A program made the position numbers and the translations under genes. The notes under the pieces were generated by a model, which did not search any database, had not been told where the DNA came from, and saw nothing but the letters and a program-made list of their open reading frames with translations. Shown here in pieces: positions 9,272 to 17,230 of a stretch of DNA of 44,700 bases. Source of the DNA: SAR324 cluster bacterium SAR324-CTD7B (lineage in GTDB: Bacteria > SAR324 > NAC60-12); assembly GCA_002082305.1 (NCBI GenBank), contig LSNO01000060.1, positions 1-44,700 on the forward strand. Direction: 5' to 3'. Positions within the stretch are counted from its first letter, which is position 1. Each line of letters opens with the position of its first letter.

Positions 9272-10813
9272 ATGGCCTTGTTGGATGAACTGGTGCAGGA
9301 AGAAGATTTGGACCCGGAAGTGATGGGGCAGACCAGCAGCGCTTTCAAGAACCTCCCGGAGCTTGAGAAAATAAGGCGTCTGATTCAGATGGATTTGCTG
9401 GAAGAACCTCACCTTCTCCGGAATATGTCAGACCGTTATAACCTCCCGCTGCTTTCAACAACACTTGATGAAGTCCAAAATTACGAAAACCTTCCTTTGT
9501 CAAAGCAACTTTATGAACGCACCGGCATTTTACCTATGCGTCTGGGATCAAAGTGTGCCTGCCTGTTGTCAGTTCAGTCAAACTGGTTGAAGATGAATCA
9601 GGTTGCCTTTCATCTCGGCGAACCGATTTATTGGTATTTAGCACAACAGCAGCAAATTGAAGCACTGCTTGAAACTTCTCATTTGCAGATTGAAGATGCT
9701 GATATTTCTGCAACCGACAGAATTCATCATTTGTTTGAAGAAGCTATTTCCCGAAGAGGATCAGATATTCATCTTGAACCTGAAAAAAATCAGCTGAGAG
9801 TCCGATTCAGGATTGACGGCTACCTCCAGGACTCCGCTCCAATGCCGATGAGTTTCCACCCGCTTATTTTCTCACGCATTAAATTATTGGCCGGAATGGA
9901 CATCGCTGTCAGGCGCCGTCCTCAAGACGGACACTACACATACAACTCCAACAGTAATCGCATTTTTGACGTTAGAGTTTCCACTTTGCCGGGTCAATTT
10001 GGGGAAAAAATGGTGCTGCGGCTTTTGGATCAGACACCGGTACAACACAAATTGGAAGCACTCGGTTTTTTCAAAAATGACTTGGAAATGCTTTATCAGG
10101 CAAGCCAGGCTCCAAGCGGCTTGATACTAATGGTTGGGCCGACCGGCAGCGGCAAAACAACTACACTCTATGCAATCCTCAATGCACTGAATTCACAAGA
10201 AAAGAATATACTTACAATCGAAAATCCTGTTGAATATCACATAGAAGGCATCACCCAGGTTTCAGTCAAACCGGAACAAGGTTTGGGTTTTGCGGATACA
10301 CTAAGAGCGGCACTGCGTCAGGATCCGGATGTTCTGTTGATCGGAGAAATAAGAGATGAAGAGACTGCAAACATTGCTGTCAAAGCTGCGCTTACGGGAC
10401 ATTTGGTACTCTCAACACTTCACAGCAGCGATGCTGTAACTGCAATTCAGCGTCTGTTGAACCTCGGGATTGCTCCGGATTTATTAGCAGAAACACTGAC
10501 AGTAATCGTTTCCCAAAGATTAGTGCGCCGCCTCTGTTCACACCAGAACGGAAACAAGTCAAATCCTCATACTTCGGACAAAAACTGCTTGAGGTGCAGG
10601 GGTACGGGCTACTCCGGCCGCATTCCTGTCTACGAAATTCTGAAGGTGAATTCTCTGGTACGGGACCGGATTCAGGCTGGTGACACAGGAAGGAAATTGA
10701 TACGCCCAGAACCTGAACTTTACTTTCACACAATGGAACAAACTGCTCAACGCCTGACCAAAGAGGGTTTGACTGACTGGAAAGAAGTACAGCCGCTGTT
10801 ACTGAATGTTTAA
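9272..10813 (+). CDS. GspE/PilB-type secretion or pilus assembly ATPase
   Basis: This is a type II secretion / type IV pilus assembly ATPase of the GspE-PulE-PilB family. It has an N-terminal MshEN-like region (to about 140), then EEAISRRGSDIHLEPE, Walker A GPTGSGKTTT (about 291-300), the Asp box around ENPVEYHIEGITQVSV, Walker B with DVLLIGEIRDEETA and a His box TGHLVLSTLHSSDA. The C-terminal zinc motif is degenerate: CLRCRGTGYSGR keeps one CxxC pair, but the first pair reads LCSHQNG, with only one cysteine. Of two ATGs (9266, 9272) the second has GGAG at ideal spacing and is used. No other pilus or secretion gene is adjacent, so which system it powers cannot be told. Confidence 0.93.
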   Translation: MALLDELVQEEDLDPEVMGQTSSAFKNLPELEKIRRLIQMDLLEEPHLLRNMSDRYNLPLLSTTLDEVQNYENLPLSKQLYERTGILPMRLGSKCACLLSVQSNWLKMNQVAFHLGEPIYWYLAQQQQIEALLETSHLQIEDADISATDRIHHLFEEAISRRGSDIHLEPEKNQLRVRFRIDGYLQDSAPMPMSFHPLIFSRIKLLAGMDIAVRRRPQDGHYTYNSNSNRIFDVRVSTLPGQFGEKMVLRLLDQTPVQHKLEALGFFKNDLEMLYQASQAPSGLILMVGPTGSGKTTTLYAILNALNSQEKNILTIENPVEYHIEGITQVSVKPEQGLGFADTLRAALRQDPDVLLIGEIRDEETANIAVKAALTGHLVLSTLHSSDAVTAIQRLLNLGIAPDLLAETLTVIVSQRLVRRLCSHQNGNKSNPHTSDKNCLRCRGTGYSGRIPVYEILKVNSLVRDRIQAGDTGRKLIRPEPELYFHTMEQTAQRLTKEGLTDWKEVQPLLLNV

Positions 10814-11339
10814 GTATTGAAAGAAGTTTTGAGACTTTAGGCTATAATAATAATTGAAGATGTTAATCAGTTCTTTCTGGACAGAGATCTTAGATTTGTG
10901 GAAAAGCAATTGAATCCCTTGATCAAACAACTTCATGTTACTCCCTCATAGCTGCAACACCAAATCACGTTGGCGGAAACAATGCACTAACTCTAAACCT
11001 GTCTCGTCGCTGAAAGCCTTTCACAACATAACTACTGTGTGAGATTAAATATGCATAACTTTTGCACGATTTTGGCAGGAAAGTCTTTGGGGGGCGTTTT
11101 TTGGTAAAATAAACAAACTCTATCCGTAAGAGCCGATTAACTGAAACCTATTGTATATGTTAGTACCGATCGTGCTGGTGCAGGAAGAATTTGAATATAA
11201 CTGGTCTGTTACGGCAACCGCGGCAGACTGATGTTATTCGGCAGATCTGTTTAAAGCTATTCTCAAATTGGTTGTAGTTAAGTTATTATAGTGTTATTAT
11301 TAAGAGTTATTTTCGGCCATTTTCTATGTAAATGTGTGT
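10814..11339. other. 526-bp gene-free region upstream of the M23 peptidase
   Basis: No convincing gene, tRNA or riboswitch is visible. There is an AT-rich start with TATAAT at 10843-10848, but the nearest TTGAAA (10817) is 20 bp upstream. Around 11158-11232 a 24-codon reading frame (MLVPIVLVQEEFEYNWSVTA...) ends in TGA; its wording faintly resembles an MFS transporter N-terminus and may be a decayed gene remnant. A run GGGGGGCGTTTTTTGG lies near 11089-11105. The 3' end has a plausible promoter for the next gene. Confidence 0.5.
11272..11300 (+). promoter_or_regulatory. Candidate sigma70-type promoter for the M23 peptidase gene
   Basis: TTGTAG (11272-11277) and TATTAT (11295-11300) are separated by 17 bp. 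The minus-10 matches consensus at 5 of 6 positions, the minus-35 at only 3. Transcription would start near 11307, giving a leader of about 33 nt before the ATG at 11340. Confidence 0.35.
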
Positions 11340-12674
11340 ATGAAAAACTTTTCAATCCTTCTGCTTAAAGATAGTAACTTTGGAGTAAGCCAGTATCATT
11401 TTGGGGCAAAGTTTATGTTTTTTTTGTTGACCTTGATATTGGTTGGCGCTGGAGCTTTAGGTTGGAAATTTTTCGACCAGCACCAGACAATCTTGAAGCA
11501 GGCCCAGTTACTTGAAAAGCAGGAAAATACTCAGATAGCATTTCAGCAGCGGATTGATCTCTATGACGGCCGGGAGTCCAGAATTTCGTTTCTTGAAAAT
11601 TATGTTGAAGAATTGAAGCAGTCTTCACATAACAGTGACGTAATGTTTAAGAAACATTTGGCACTATTCCGTTCCAACACACATAAGTTGGATGAATTGC
11701 ATGATTACATGTGCCAGACATTGGAGGCTCAATGTACACCAAAACTCAAGGATCAAACAAATCCTCAACAGACCGTGCAGTGGCTGGATCAGATATATCA
11801 GGATTTTCTGCTCTTTAATCAGTCTTTGCAGGAATTTGCTTCAAATCGTAGAAGTTTTGAAGAACAGGCAAATACCATTCAGCAGTTACGAGGACAACTC
11901 GTTGAAACAGAACAGGATTTGTCTGAACATATGGAGTTCCTCAAAGTTAATCAGGCGACGGTCATCCGGCTAACAAAAAAGATCAGTAAAACTACTGGAA
12001 TAAGACTCAGCAAAACCGGAAAAACCAAACGAGTAAAAGCTAAAACTGGGCGCGGAGGTCCTACAATTTTGGATAGCTTGTCACTCGACTCACCGCAAAC
12101 TTTGTTAAGTTCCGGAAGTTTGCGTAGTTTTCTTTACAATAATTCTGATAACTACTACGAAACCGTTGCCCAACTGGAGGATTTAAGCCAGTTGATTGAA
12201 CGAAATCAAAGTTTCTGGAGGCATACTCCGACCGTGATTCCAGTTCGAAGCAGAGCATTATCTGATCGTTATGGAATGCGAAAGGATCCGTTCACCAAGA
12301 AACGTGAGTATCATGCTGGCATTGATTTCAGAGCAAAAAGAGGCACCCCAGTTCACGCTCCTGCAGATGGCACTGTCCGGATTGCAGACCGCAAATTAGG
12401 ATTTGGACTGCTTGTGGAACTACAACATGGAAGAGGTTTCTTTCCCGGAAAGAAAAATTCTGTTCGCTACAGAACACGTTTTGCTCATCTTTCTAAAATA
12501 AAGGTAAGACGCGGTCAGAAAATTAAACGTGGAGACTTGCTTGGATTAGTAGGAAGCACTGGACGCAGTACTGGTCCACATTTACACTATGAAATAATTA
12601 TTAACGGACGACGTACAAACCCTCTGTTTCCAATTTCCAGGTTTAATCCGGACCAGCGTCTTTATCGAAATTGA
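11340..12674 (+). CDS. Membrane-anchored M23 family metallopeptidase (LytM-like)
   Basis: This is a peptidoglycan DD-endopeptidase candidate. After a short cytoplasmic segment there is one membrane span (MFFLLTLILVGAGALGWKFF), then a Gln/Glu-rich coiled coil to about 215, a basic linker (TGIRLSKTGKTKRVKAKTGRG) and a C-terminal peptidase M23 domain. Zinc ligands are visible: His and Asp of HAGIDF, and HLH of GPHLHYEI near the end; a further His lies in FAHLSKI. So it looks catalytically intact, unlike many EnvC/NlpD activators. A GTG at 11334 is possible, but ATG at 11340 gives the natural MKNFSILLL start. The bactofilin gene begins 21 bp after the stop, a recurring pairing in shape-determining modules of Proteobacteria and Helicobacter. 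Confidence 0.93.
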   Translation: MKNFSILLLKDSNFGVSQYHFGAKFMFFLLTLILVGAGALGWKFFDQHQTILKQAQLLEKQENTQIAFQQRIDLYDGRESRISFLENYVEELKQSSHNSDVMFKKHLALFRSNTHKLDELHDYMCQTLEAQCTPKLKDQTNPQQTVQWLDQIYQDFLLFNQSLQEFASNRRSFEEQANTIQQLRGQLVETEQDLSEHMEFLKVNQATVIRLTKKISKTTGIRLSKTGKTKRVKAKTGRGGPTILDSLSLDSPQTLLSSGSLRSFLYNNSDNYYETVAQLEDLSQLIERNQSFWRHTPTVIPVRSRALSDRYGMRKDPFTKKREYHAGIDFRAKRGTPVHAPADGTVRIADRKLGFGLLVELQHGRGFFPGKKNSVRYRTRFAHLSKIKVRRGQKIKRGDLLGLVGSTGRSTGPHLHYEIIINGRRTNPLFPISRFNPDQRLYRN

Positions 12675-12695
12675 GTGCAAAGCTGAAAAATTAAC

Positions 12696-13052
12696 ATGCC
12701 GAACCAAAATACTGCAGCAAACAAAGGACTTGGATTCCTGGGTGAGGATCTATATGTAGAGGGTACCATCCACTCACAAAAGAAAATGGTTGTGAGTGGA
12801 ACAGTAGATGGATCCGTATTTTGCGACCAGGAGATTGTTGTTTCGGAAACTGGACAAGTCAAAGGAAAGATTGAAGGTAATATAGTACTGGTTGCAGGAA
12901 AAATCAATGGTGATTTGCTGGTCCATGAACGCCTTGAGGTGAATGTAACTGCAAATATTAAAGGTGAGGTACAAGTTCCTTCCGGAAAACTATTAATTCA
13001 GGAAGGAGCTAAACTGGATGCTCAATGCACCATTCTCTACGACAAAACTTAA
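12696..13052 (+). CDS. Bactofilin (polymer-forming cytoskeletal protein)
   Basis: The 118-residue protein consists almost wholly of the DUF583/bactofilin right-handed beta-helix: repeating units such as LYVEGTIHSQKKMVVSGTVDG, GQVKGKIEGNIVLVAGKING and NVTANIKGEVQVPSGKLLI. Bactofilins self-assemble into filaments without nucleotide and organise cell-wall enzymes or polarity. The short length, without long flanking tails, resembles CcmA/BacM-type members. It directly follows a membrane-anchored M23 peptidase, which in other bacteria is a functional partner in setting cell shape; the sequence context suggests the same here. An FtsB/DivIC-like gene follows by 79 bp. Confidence 0.93.
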   Translation: MPNQNTAANKGLGFLGEDLYVEGTIHSQKKMVVSGTVDGSVFCDQEIVVSETGQVKGKIEGNIVLVAGKINGDLLVHERLEVNVTANIKGEVQVPSGKLLIQEGAKLDAQCTILYDKT

Positions 13053-13131
13053 GACAGACAAGCATCCACCTGATTTACTTTGAGCAACGAAACTTCTGTG
13101 TCCAGCAGATGATTATTTTTAATTTTCAATA

Positions 13132-13602
13132 ATGCAATACCCAACTTCAAAAAATAGTCTTAAACAGCAAAACAAGCCAGTTGAACAGTCAAAACTGCTT
13201 AAGAATCATGACAGAATTCTGTATGTTAGCGGACTGTTTTCTCCACCAAAGGTACAAGAGACTCCTGTTGTTGGCATGGCAAAAGAAACTGAAGAGTGGC
13301 GCTCGTTGTTCTCACTGGTCTTAATTGCAGGGTTTGGTGTGGTTATGCTCATAATCTCAGTGATTGGGAGTTATGGAATATTAGCCACCAGCCGACTGGA
13401 AGCACATGAACAAAGGCTTATTCAAGAGCTAGAATCGATGAAGGTTGAGAAAACTTTAATGCAAGAAGAAGTTTTTGCACTGAAAACCAGTCAGGAATAT
13501 ATTGAATTGATTGCACGCAAAGAGTTGGGCTTAGTGCATTCCACCGAGCTGATTTATTATCTCCCTCCTTCAGCCAAAGATTCCTCCCGCACCGATTTTT
13601 AA
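13132..13602 (+). CDS. FtsB/DivIC-like septum formation initiator
   Basis: The 156-residue protein has a disordered N-terminus of about 55 residues, one membrane span (LFSLVLIAGFGVVMLIISVI), then a coiled coil (RLEAHEQRLIQELESMKVEKTLMQ) and the FtsB/DivIC tail with YIELIARKELGLVHSTELIY, the usual 'E-x-x-AR-x-LGxV' signature of the septum initiator family. This protein bridges FtsQ/FtsL in the periplasmic side of the divisome. FtsQ is encoded 4 kb upstream on the same strand. It is longer than E. coli FtsB (about 100) because of the N-terminal extension. Its stop is 5 bp from the convergent thioesterase stop. The exact family name (FtsB versus DivIC) cannot be settled from sequence alone. Confidence 0.8.
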   Translation: MQYPTSKNSLKQQNKPVEQSKLLKNHDRILYVSGLFSPPKVQETPVVGMAKETEEWRSLFSLVLIAGFGVVMLIISVIGSYGILATSRLEAHEQRLIQELESMKVEKTLMQEEVFALKTSQEYIELIARKELGLVHSTELIYYLPPSAKDSSRTDF

Positions 13603-13607
13603 TTAAT

Positions 13608-14042
13608 CTAAAAAATGCGGTCTTCAAGTTTTTCAATAGATTGTTGAATGACTTCCGGAATAGGGGTTGTCTGATTTTTTTGATAGTTGTAGCACACCAC
13701 AATTCCAGTACCTTCTGCAACCGGATCCGCATGCTTCTCACTGACGAGCAGATACTCCATTGTGAAACGTTTTTCGTGCAATTCTGTTATTTTTGCACCC
13801 GCAAATACAGTGTCCGGATAAGTGAGGGGAATCCGATAGCGGCAGGAAGTGGAGCCTAATATTGGACCAATGCCCATTTTTTCAATTATTTTCAGCCAGC
13901 CTAAAGTCTCAAAATACTGGATTCGGGCACTCTCAAAATAACGAAAATAGATCACATTATTTACGTGCTGAAATGAATCCATATCTCCCCAAATTACTGG
14001 AATTTTTGTGACAACAGGAAAAGTTTTTAAGAGTTCTTTCAT
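13608..14042 (-). CDS. Hotdog-fold acyl-CoA thioesterase (YbgC/4-hydroxybenzoyl-CoA thioesterase family)
   Basis: The protein (144 residues from the ATG at 14042; a TTG at 14054 would add four) is a hotdog-fold thioesterase. The segment WGDMDSFQHVNNVIYFRYFE contains the catalytic Asp and the HVNN motif common to this family, which hydrolyses short or aromatic acyl-CoAs; substrate cannot be predicted. The start lies only 11 bp from the divergent ATG of the thiamine pyrophosphokinase gene, so each gene's promoter must lie inside the other. The stop is 5 bp from the convergent septum-initiator gene. The gene is thus wedged between two plus-strand genes. Confidence 0.9.
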   Translation of the reverse strand: MKELLKTFPVVTKIPVIWGDMDSFQHVNNVIYFRYFESARIQYFETLGWLKIIEKMGIGPILGSTSCRYRIPLTYPDTVFAGAKITELHEKRFTMEYLLVSEKHADPVAEGTGIVVCYNYQKNQTTPIPEVIQQSIEKLEDRIF

Positions 14043-14053
14043 AAATTTTCTCA

Positions 14054-14731
14054 ATGAGTGAATTTAATAAACAAAAAGAGGGCCTGCCCCAAAAAATAGC
14101 CTTGATTATCTGCAATGGTAATCCGCCTCCGGAAAAGCTGTTGCACCAGTTATGGCAAGAAGCAGATTATCGGGTAGCAGCCGATGGGGGTGCAAATCAG
14201 CTGTACTGCTATAATCTGATCCCGGATGCAGTGGTTGGTGATTTTGATTCAATTAAGCCGGAAGTCCGGAAGAAATTGCCAAACTCTAAGCTATTTCATG
14301 TTAAAGAACAAGACACCAACGATGCCGACAAAGCAGTTCGACATTGCTTGAAACGCGAATGCACAGAAATACACATTCTTGGAGCAGAAGGTAGTCGTAA
14401 TGATCAGTTCCTTTCAAGTCTGGAAATTCTATTTAAATACACCCCAAATGTACGCCTCATTTTGTGGACTCCGCTGGAACGCATGGAGTTTATTCTTGAC
14501 AACTGGAAAGAGAATCTTCCGCCAGGAACAATTCTTTCTCTGCTGCCGCTTTTCGGCGGTGCTCAAGGTGTCGTCACACACGGATTAGAATTTTCTCTGG
14601 ACGGTCATGATTTGCTTCCAGGAAAAACACCTTCCGGAGTCTCAAATCTTGTAATCAGCAATCCTGTATCAGTAACTCTGAAAAAAGGTCAGCTGTTACT
14701 TGTTGTTCAGCACACCACAAATTATTCATAA
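14054..14731 (+). CDS. Thiamine pyrophosphokinase
   Basis: Thiamine pyrophosphokinase transfers pyrophosphate from ATP to thiamine, making thiamine diphosphate. At 225 residues it fits the family. Catalytic motifs are ADGGANQL, VVGDFDSIKPE and QDTNDADKAVRHC, with the Asp residues that bind Mg-ATP. The later family motif, usually GGRxDH, here reads GSRNDQFLSSLE, with Gln in place of His. A C-terminal TPK beta domain (TLKKGQLLLVV) follows. No TPP riboswitch can be present upstream since the divergent thioesterase gene begins 11 bp away. The AEC permease gene is convergent, 9 bp after the stop. The presence of this kinase suggests thiamine salvage; no thi biosynthesis genes are in the window. 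Confidence 0.92.
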   Translation: MSEFNKQKEGLPQKIALIICNGNPPPEKLLHQLWQEADYRVAADGGANQLYCYNLIPDAVVGDFDSIKPEVRKKLPNSKLFHVKEQDTNDADKAVRHCLKRECTEIHILGAEGSRNDQFLSSLEILFKYTPNVRLILWTPLERMEFILDNWKENLPPGTILSLLPLFGGAQGVVTHGLEFSLDGHDLLPGKTPSGVSNLVISNPVSVTLKKGQLLLVVQHTTNYS

Positions 14732-14740
14732 CACTCTGAA

Positions 14741-15673
14741 TCAGATAAAAGTCAGAATAACTGTCAAAGTTAGAATGCTGTAAAGCGTTGAAAAGAGTAC
14801 CGTCGTTGTAACAAATTCAGGAAGCAGTTTGTATTCCAATGCAATGATTGAAGCCAGTACAGCTGCGGGCATTGCTGCCTGAAGAATGCCGGTACTGCGT
14901 TCCAGACCTTCCAGCCCAAAATAGGGTACAATGAGCAGCGCCAAAACAGGACCTCCTATCAAACGTACTGTACTTGCAGCAAAAACGTTGAAGTTAATCT
15001 TTATTTTTGGAATCTCTCCCATTTGAACCCCAAGTGTAATCAGCATCACAGGGATCATTGCCTGCCCCAAGAGTCCACTCAAACGTGACAGAAAAATTGG
15101 TACTTCTACATCAGTAATATTGAAAACAAGAGCCGGAATCAGGGCTATTAAAGCCGGTGTTTTAAAAACAGAAAAGACAGCTGTCACACCTCCGCTGCGG
15201 GCCCAACTTGCCACACCAACACAAATTACAAAAGAAATAAAGACAGTCGCCACAAAATAAACAGTGGCAAAGGTCCGGGCTGTCTCTCCCAATCGAAACA
15301 CAATTAACGGCAGGCCAAAATTACCAACATTGCCAAACGTTGCAATCAGCACGAAAGCGGCTGTAATTTCCCTGGACTGGCGCAGGGCTTTACCAACCAA
15401 AAAACCCAACAAAGCAACCGCAATTTGGGCAACAAGAATAAAGCTGAGCATCTGTAAAGCCAATTCAGAATCAATTTTCGCCTCACTGATAATATTAAAT
15501 ACAAATGCCGGAATGAACACAAAATAGGCTGTTCTTGAAAGTGAACGTGCATCAATTTTTAGACGTGGGCCAACAAAATAACCTATAACAACAAGAATAA
15601 AAACTGGTGTGACAACATTGAGGAAAACTAAGAAGATCCCACCAATATTTTCCATAAAGATAAAACTGCTCAT
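14741..15673 (-). CDS. AEC family transporter
   Basis: The 310-residue, very hydrophobic protein has about ten predicted membrane spans in two sets of five, as in the auxin efflux carrier (AEC)/bile-acid-sodium-symporter-like fold. Characteristic pieces are IPAFVFNIIS in span 2, FGNVGNFGLPLIVFRLG in the crossover, and QAAMPAAVLASIIALEY near the end, which corresponds to the family's 'P-x-A-x-x-A' crossover. Substrates of bacterial members include malate and other organic anions; none can be inferred here. Two ATGs are possible (15673 and 15655) and neither has a clear Shine-Dalgarno. It stands alone on the minus strand between thiamine pyrophosphokinase and nth, with 48 bp to nth. Confidence 0.9.
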   Translation of the reverse strand: MSSFIFMENIGGIFLVFLNVVTPVFILVVIGYFVGPRLKIDARSLSRTAYFVFIPAFVFNIISEAKIDSELALQMLSFILVAQIAVALLGFLVGKALRQSREITAAFVLIATFGNVGNFGLPLIVFRLGETARTFATVYFVATVFISFVICVGVASWARSGGVTAVFSVFKTPALIALIPALVFNITDVEVPIFLSRLSGLLGQAMIPVMLITLGVQMGEIPKIKINFNVFAASTVRLIGGPVLALLIVPYFGLEGLERSTGILQAAMPAAVLASIIALEYKLLPEFVTTTVLFSTLYSILTLTVILTFI

Positions 15674-15721
15674 ACTATGGCTAACAAATCATTAAGTGTA
15701 GGTTATGTTAAGATCAAAGAT

Positions 15722-16357
15722 TTAAGTTACTATTTTATCCGGATGTTCGCATTCTTGGGAAATCACACAATGTTCACAATCAGGTTTTCGTGCCCTGCAG
15801 ACATAACGTCCATGCAGAATTAACAAGTGATGTGCGTCTTTTTTCCATTTTGCAGGAACTACTGACATCAATTTTTGTTCAACTTTTATGACAGTTTCTC
15901 CTGGTGCAAGCCCGGTACGGTTTGAAAGCCGAAAGATGTGAGTATCAACTGCAATCACAGGCACCCCAAATGCAGTGTTTAAAATCACATTCGCCGTTTT
16001 TCGTCCCACTCCCGGAAGTGCCTCTAAATCCTTTCTTTTGTCCGGAACCTCCCCTTTGTGCAACTTCACCAGTTGTCCACAAGTTGCAGCAATATTTTTT
16101 GATTTTGTCGGTGCAAGTCCAATACTCCGAATGTGCGCAAATACTTTTTCTGAACCAGCCTCAAACATTTCTTCAGGCGTAGGAAATGCGGAAAATAATT
16201 CCGGAGTAACTTTGTTTACAGAAACGTCTGTAGCCTGCGCACTGAGAATTACGGAAATCAATAACTCGAAAGGATTCCGGTAGCAAAGCTCCGTCTTCGG
16301 ATTCGGAATTGAGTCGCTCAACTTCCGGAAAAGACTAGCTATCTTTGCAGATTTCAT
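15722..16357 (-). CDS. nth: Endonuclease III
   Basis: Nth is the bifunctional DNA glycosylase/AP lyase for oxidised pyrimidines. The 211-residue protein has the helix-hairpin-helix LPGVGRKTANVIL with catalytic Lys120, the catalytic Asp138 in AVDTHIFRLSNR, and the [4Fe-4S] loop with cysteines 187, 194, 197 and 203 (C-x6-C-x2-C-x5-C). All key residues are intact. It lies 48 bp upstream of the AEC transporter gene on the minus strand and may be co-transcribed with it. It is divergent from moaB across 264 bp. Confidence 0.97.
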   Translation of the reverse strand: MKSAKIASLFRKLSDSIPNPKTELCYRNPFELLISVILSAQATDVSVNKVTPELFSAFPTPEEMFEAGSEKVFAHIRSIGLAPTKSKNIAATCGQLVKLHKGEVPDKRKDLEALPGVGRKTANVILNTAFGVPVIAVDTHIFRLSNRTGLAPGETVIKVEQKLMSVVPAKWKKDAHHLLILHGRYVCRARKPDCEHCVISQECEHPDKIVT

Positions 16358-16512
16358 GGATAAAACATCTCAAATTTGTTTCCTTAACTGCACATTCAGT
16401 TGCCTGTCTGCAGGTTTTCACTCATAACTTGTTTTAGGAACCGTTCCGTATTTATTTCCAAAACTGCAGACAATCTATCACAAATGTCGAACAATGCCAG
16501 TCATGAGTTAAA

Positions 16513-16541
16513 TTGACAATTAACACTAATAAACTGACAAT
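16513..16541 (+). promoter_or_regulatory. Candidate promoter for moaB in the nth-moaB gap
   Basis: A perfect TTGACA (16513-16518) is followed after 17 bp by GACAAT (16536-16541), four of six to the minus-10 consensus. The leader would be about 75 nt; it holds a small AAACC/GGTTT hairpin just before the ATG at 16622. The rest of the 264-bp gap 16358-16621 shows nothing I recognise. Confidence 0.3.
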
Positions 16542-16621
16542 GGACAACAATCCAATAATGAAACCGTCCACTATGGTCTTTCAAAATTATTGAAATTAAA
16601 AACCGATTACAGGTTTAGCAC

Positions 16622-17140
16622 ATGAAACAACTTGATTTTCTACCTCTCCGGATCTCAATTCTGGTGGTTTCTGATTCTCGAACTGAAGAAACCGATACTT
16701 CCGGGAAAATACTTACTGAACGTCTCACAGAAGAAGGGCACATTCTGGCGGAAAAATGCATTGTGCCTGATGATATTTATCAGATTCGTGCAGTACTGTC
16801 CCGCTGGATTGTTGATCCGGCAGTAGACATTATCCTTAGCACCGGTGGCACCGGACTCACCGGACGTGACGGCACTCCTGAAGCAGTATTCCCTTTATTT
16901 GACAAAGTAATCGAGGGCTTCGGTGAATTGTTCCGCCGGATATCATATGATGAAATCTCCACCTCAACTATCCAGTCAAGAGTCACAGCTGGAGTTGCCA
17001 ACGGAACTTATATTTTTTGTTTGCCGGGTTCTTCCGGAGCTTGTCGAACAGGTTGGGACAAAATACTAGCAACTCAACTTGATATCCGCAGTCGACCCTG
17101 TAACTTCGCAGAATTAATTCCAAGATTGACTGAAAAATAG
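16622..17140 (+). CDS. moaB: MoaB/MogA-family molybdopterin biosynthesis protein
   Basis: The protein binds molybdopterin and adenylylates it ahead of molybdate insertion (MogA/MoaB fold). Of 172 residues, the diagnostic parts are ILVVSDSRTEETDTSGK at the N-terminus, ILSTGGTGLTGRDGTPEA, EGFGELFRRISYDEI and FCLPGSSGACRTGWDKIL. The length and absence of extra domains favour MoaB over fused MogA-MoeA types. No other molybdenum cofactor gene is in the window. A single-gene plus-strand unit, it is divergent from nth and convergent with the DUF1611 gene, 90 bp away. Confidence 0.92.
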   Translation: MKQLDFLPLRISILVVSDSRTEETDTSGKILTERLTEEGHILAEKCIVPDDIYQIRAVLSRWIVDPAVDIILSTGGTGLTGRDGTPEAVFPLFDKVIEGFGELFRRISYDEISTSTIQSRVTAGVANGTYIFCLPGSSGACRTGWDKILATQLDIRSRPCNFAELIPRLTEK

Positions 17141-17230
17141 TAAATAGGCTCAGTTGTCAGTTATCAAGCTTAACACTTTTAAAATACTGAAAGACTTCTT
17201 TCAATGAGTCAACAGCTCACTCTGTAGATT

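Noticed and set aside
10814-10860. Promoter TTGAAA - TATAAT after the GspE/PilB-type gene
   Set aside because: The spacing is 20 bp, longer than functional sigma70 promoters usually allow, and there is no gene within 480 bp downstream.
13900-14054. TPP riboswitch upstream of the thiamine pyrophosphokinase gene
   Set aside because: The upstream DNA is the divergent thioesterase coding sequence; no leader exists and no CTGAGA...GACCC-type pattern was found.
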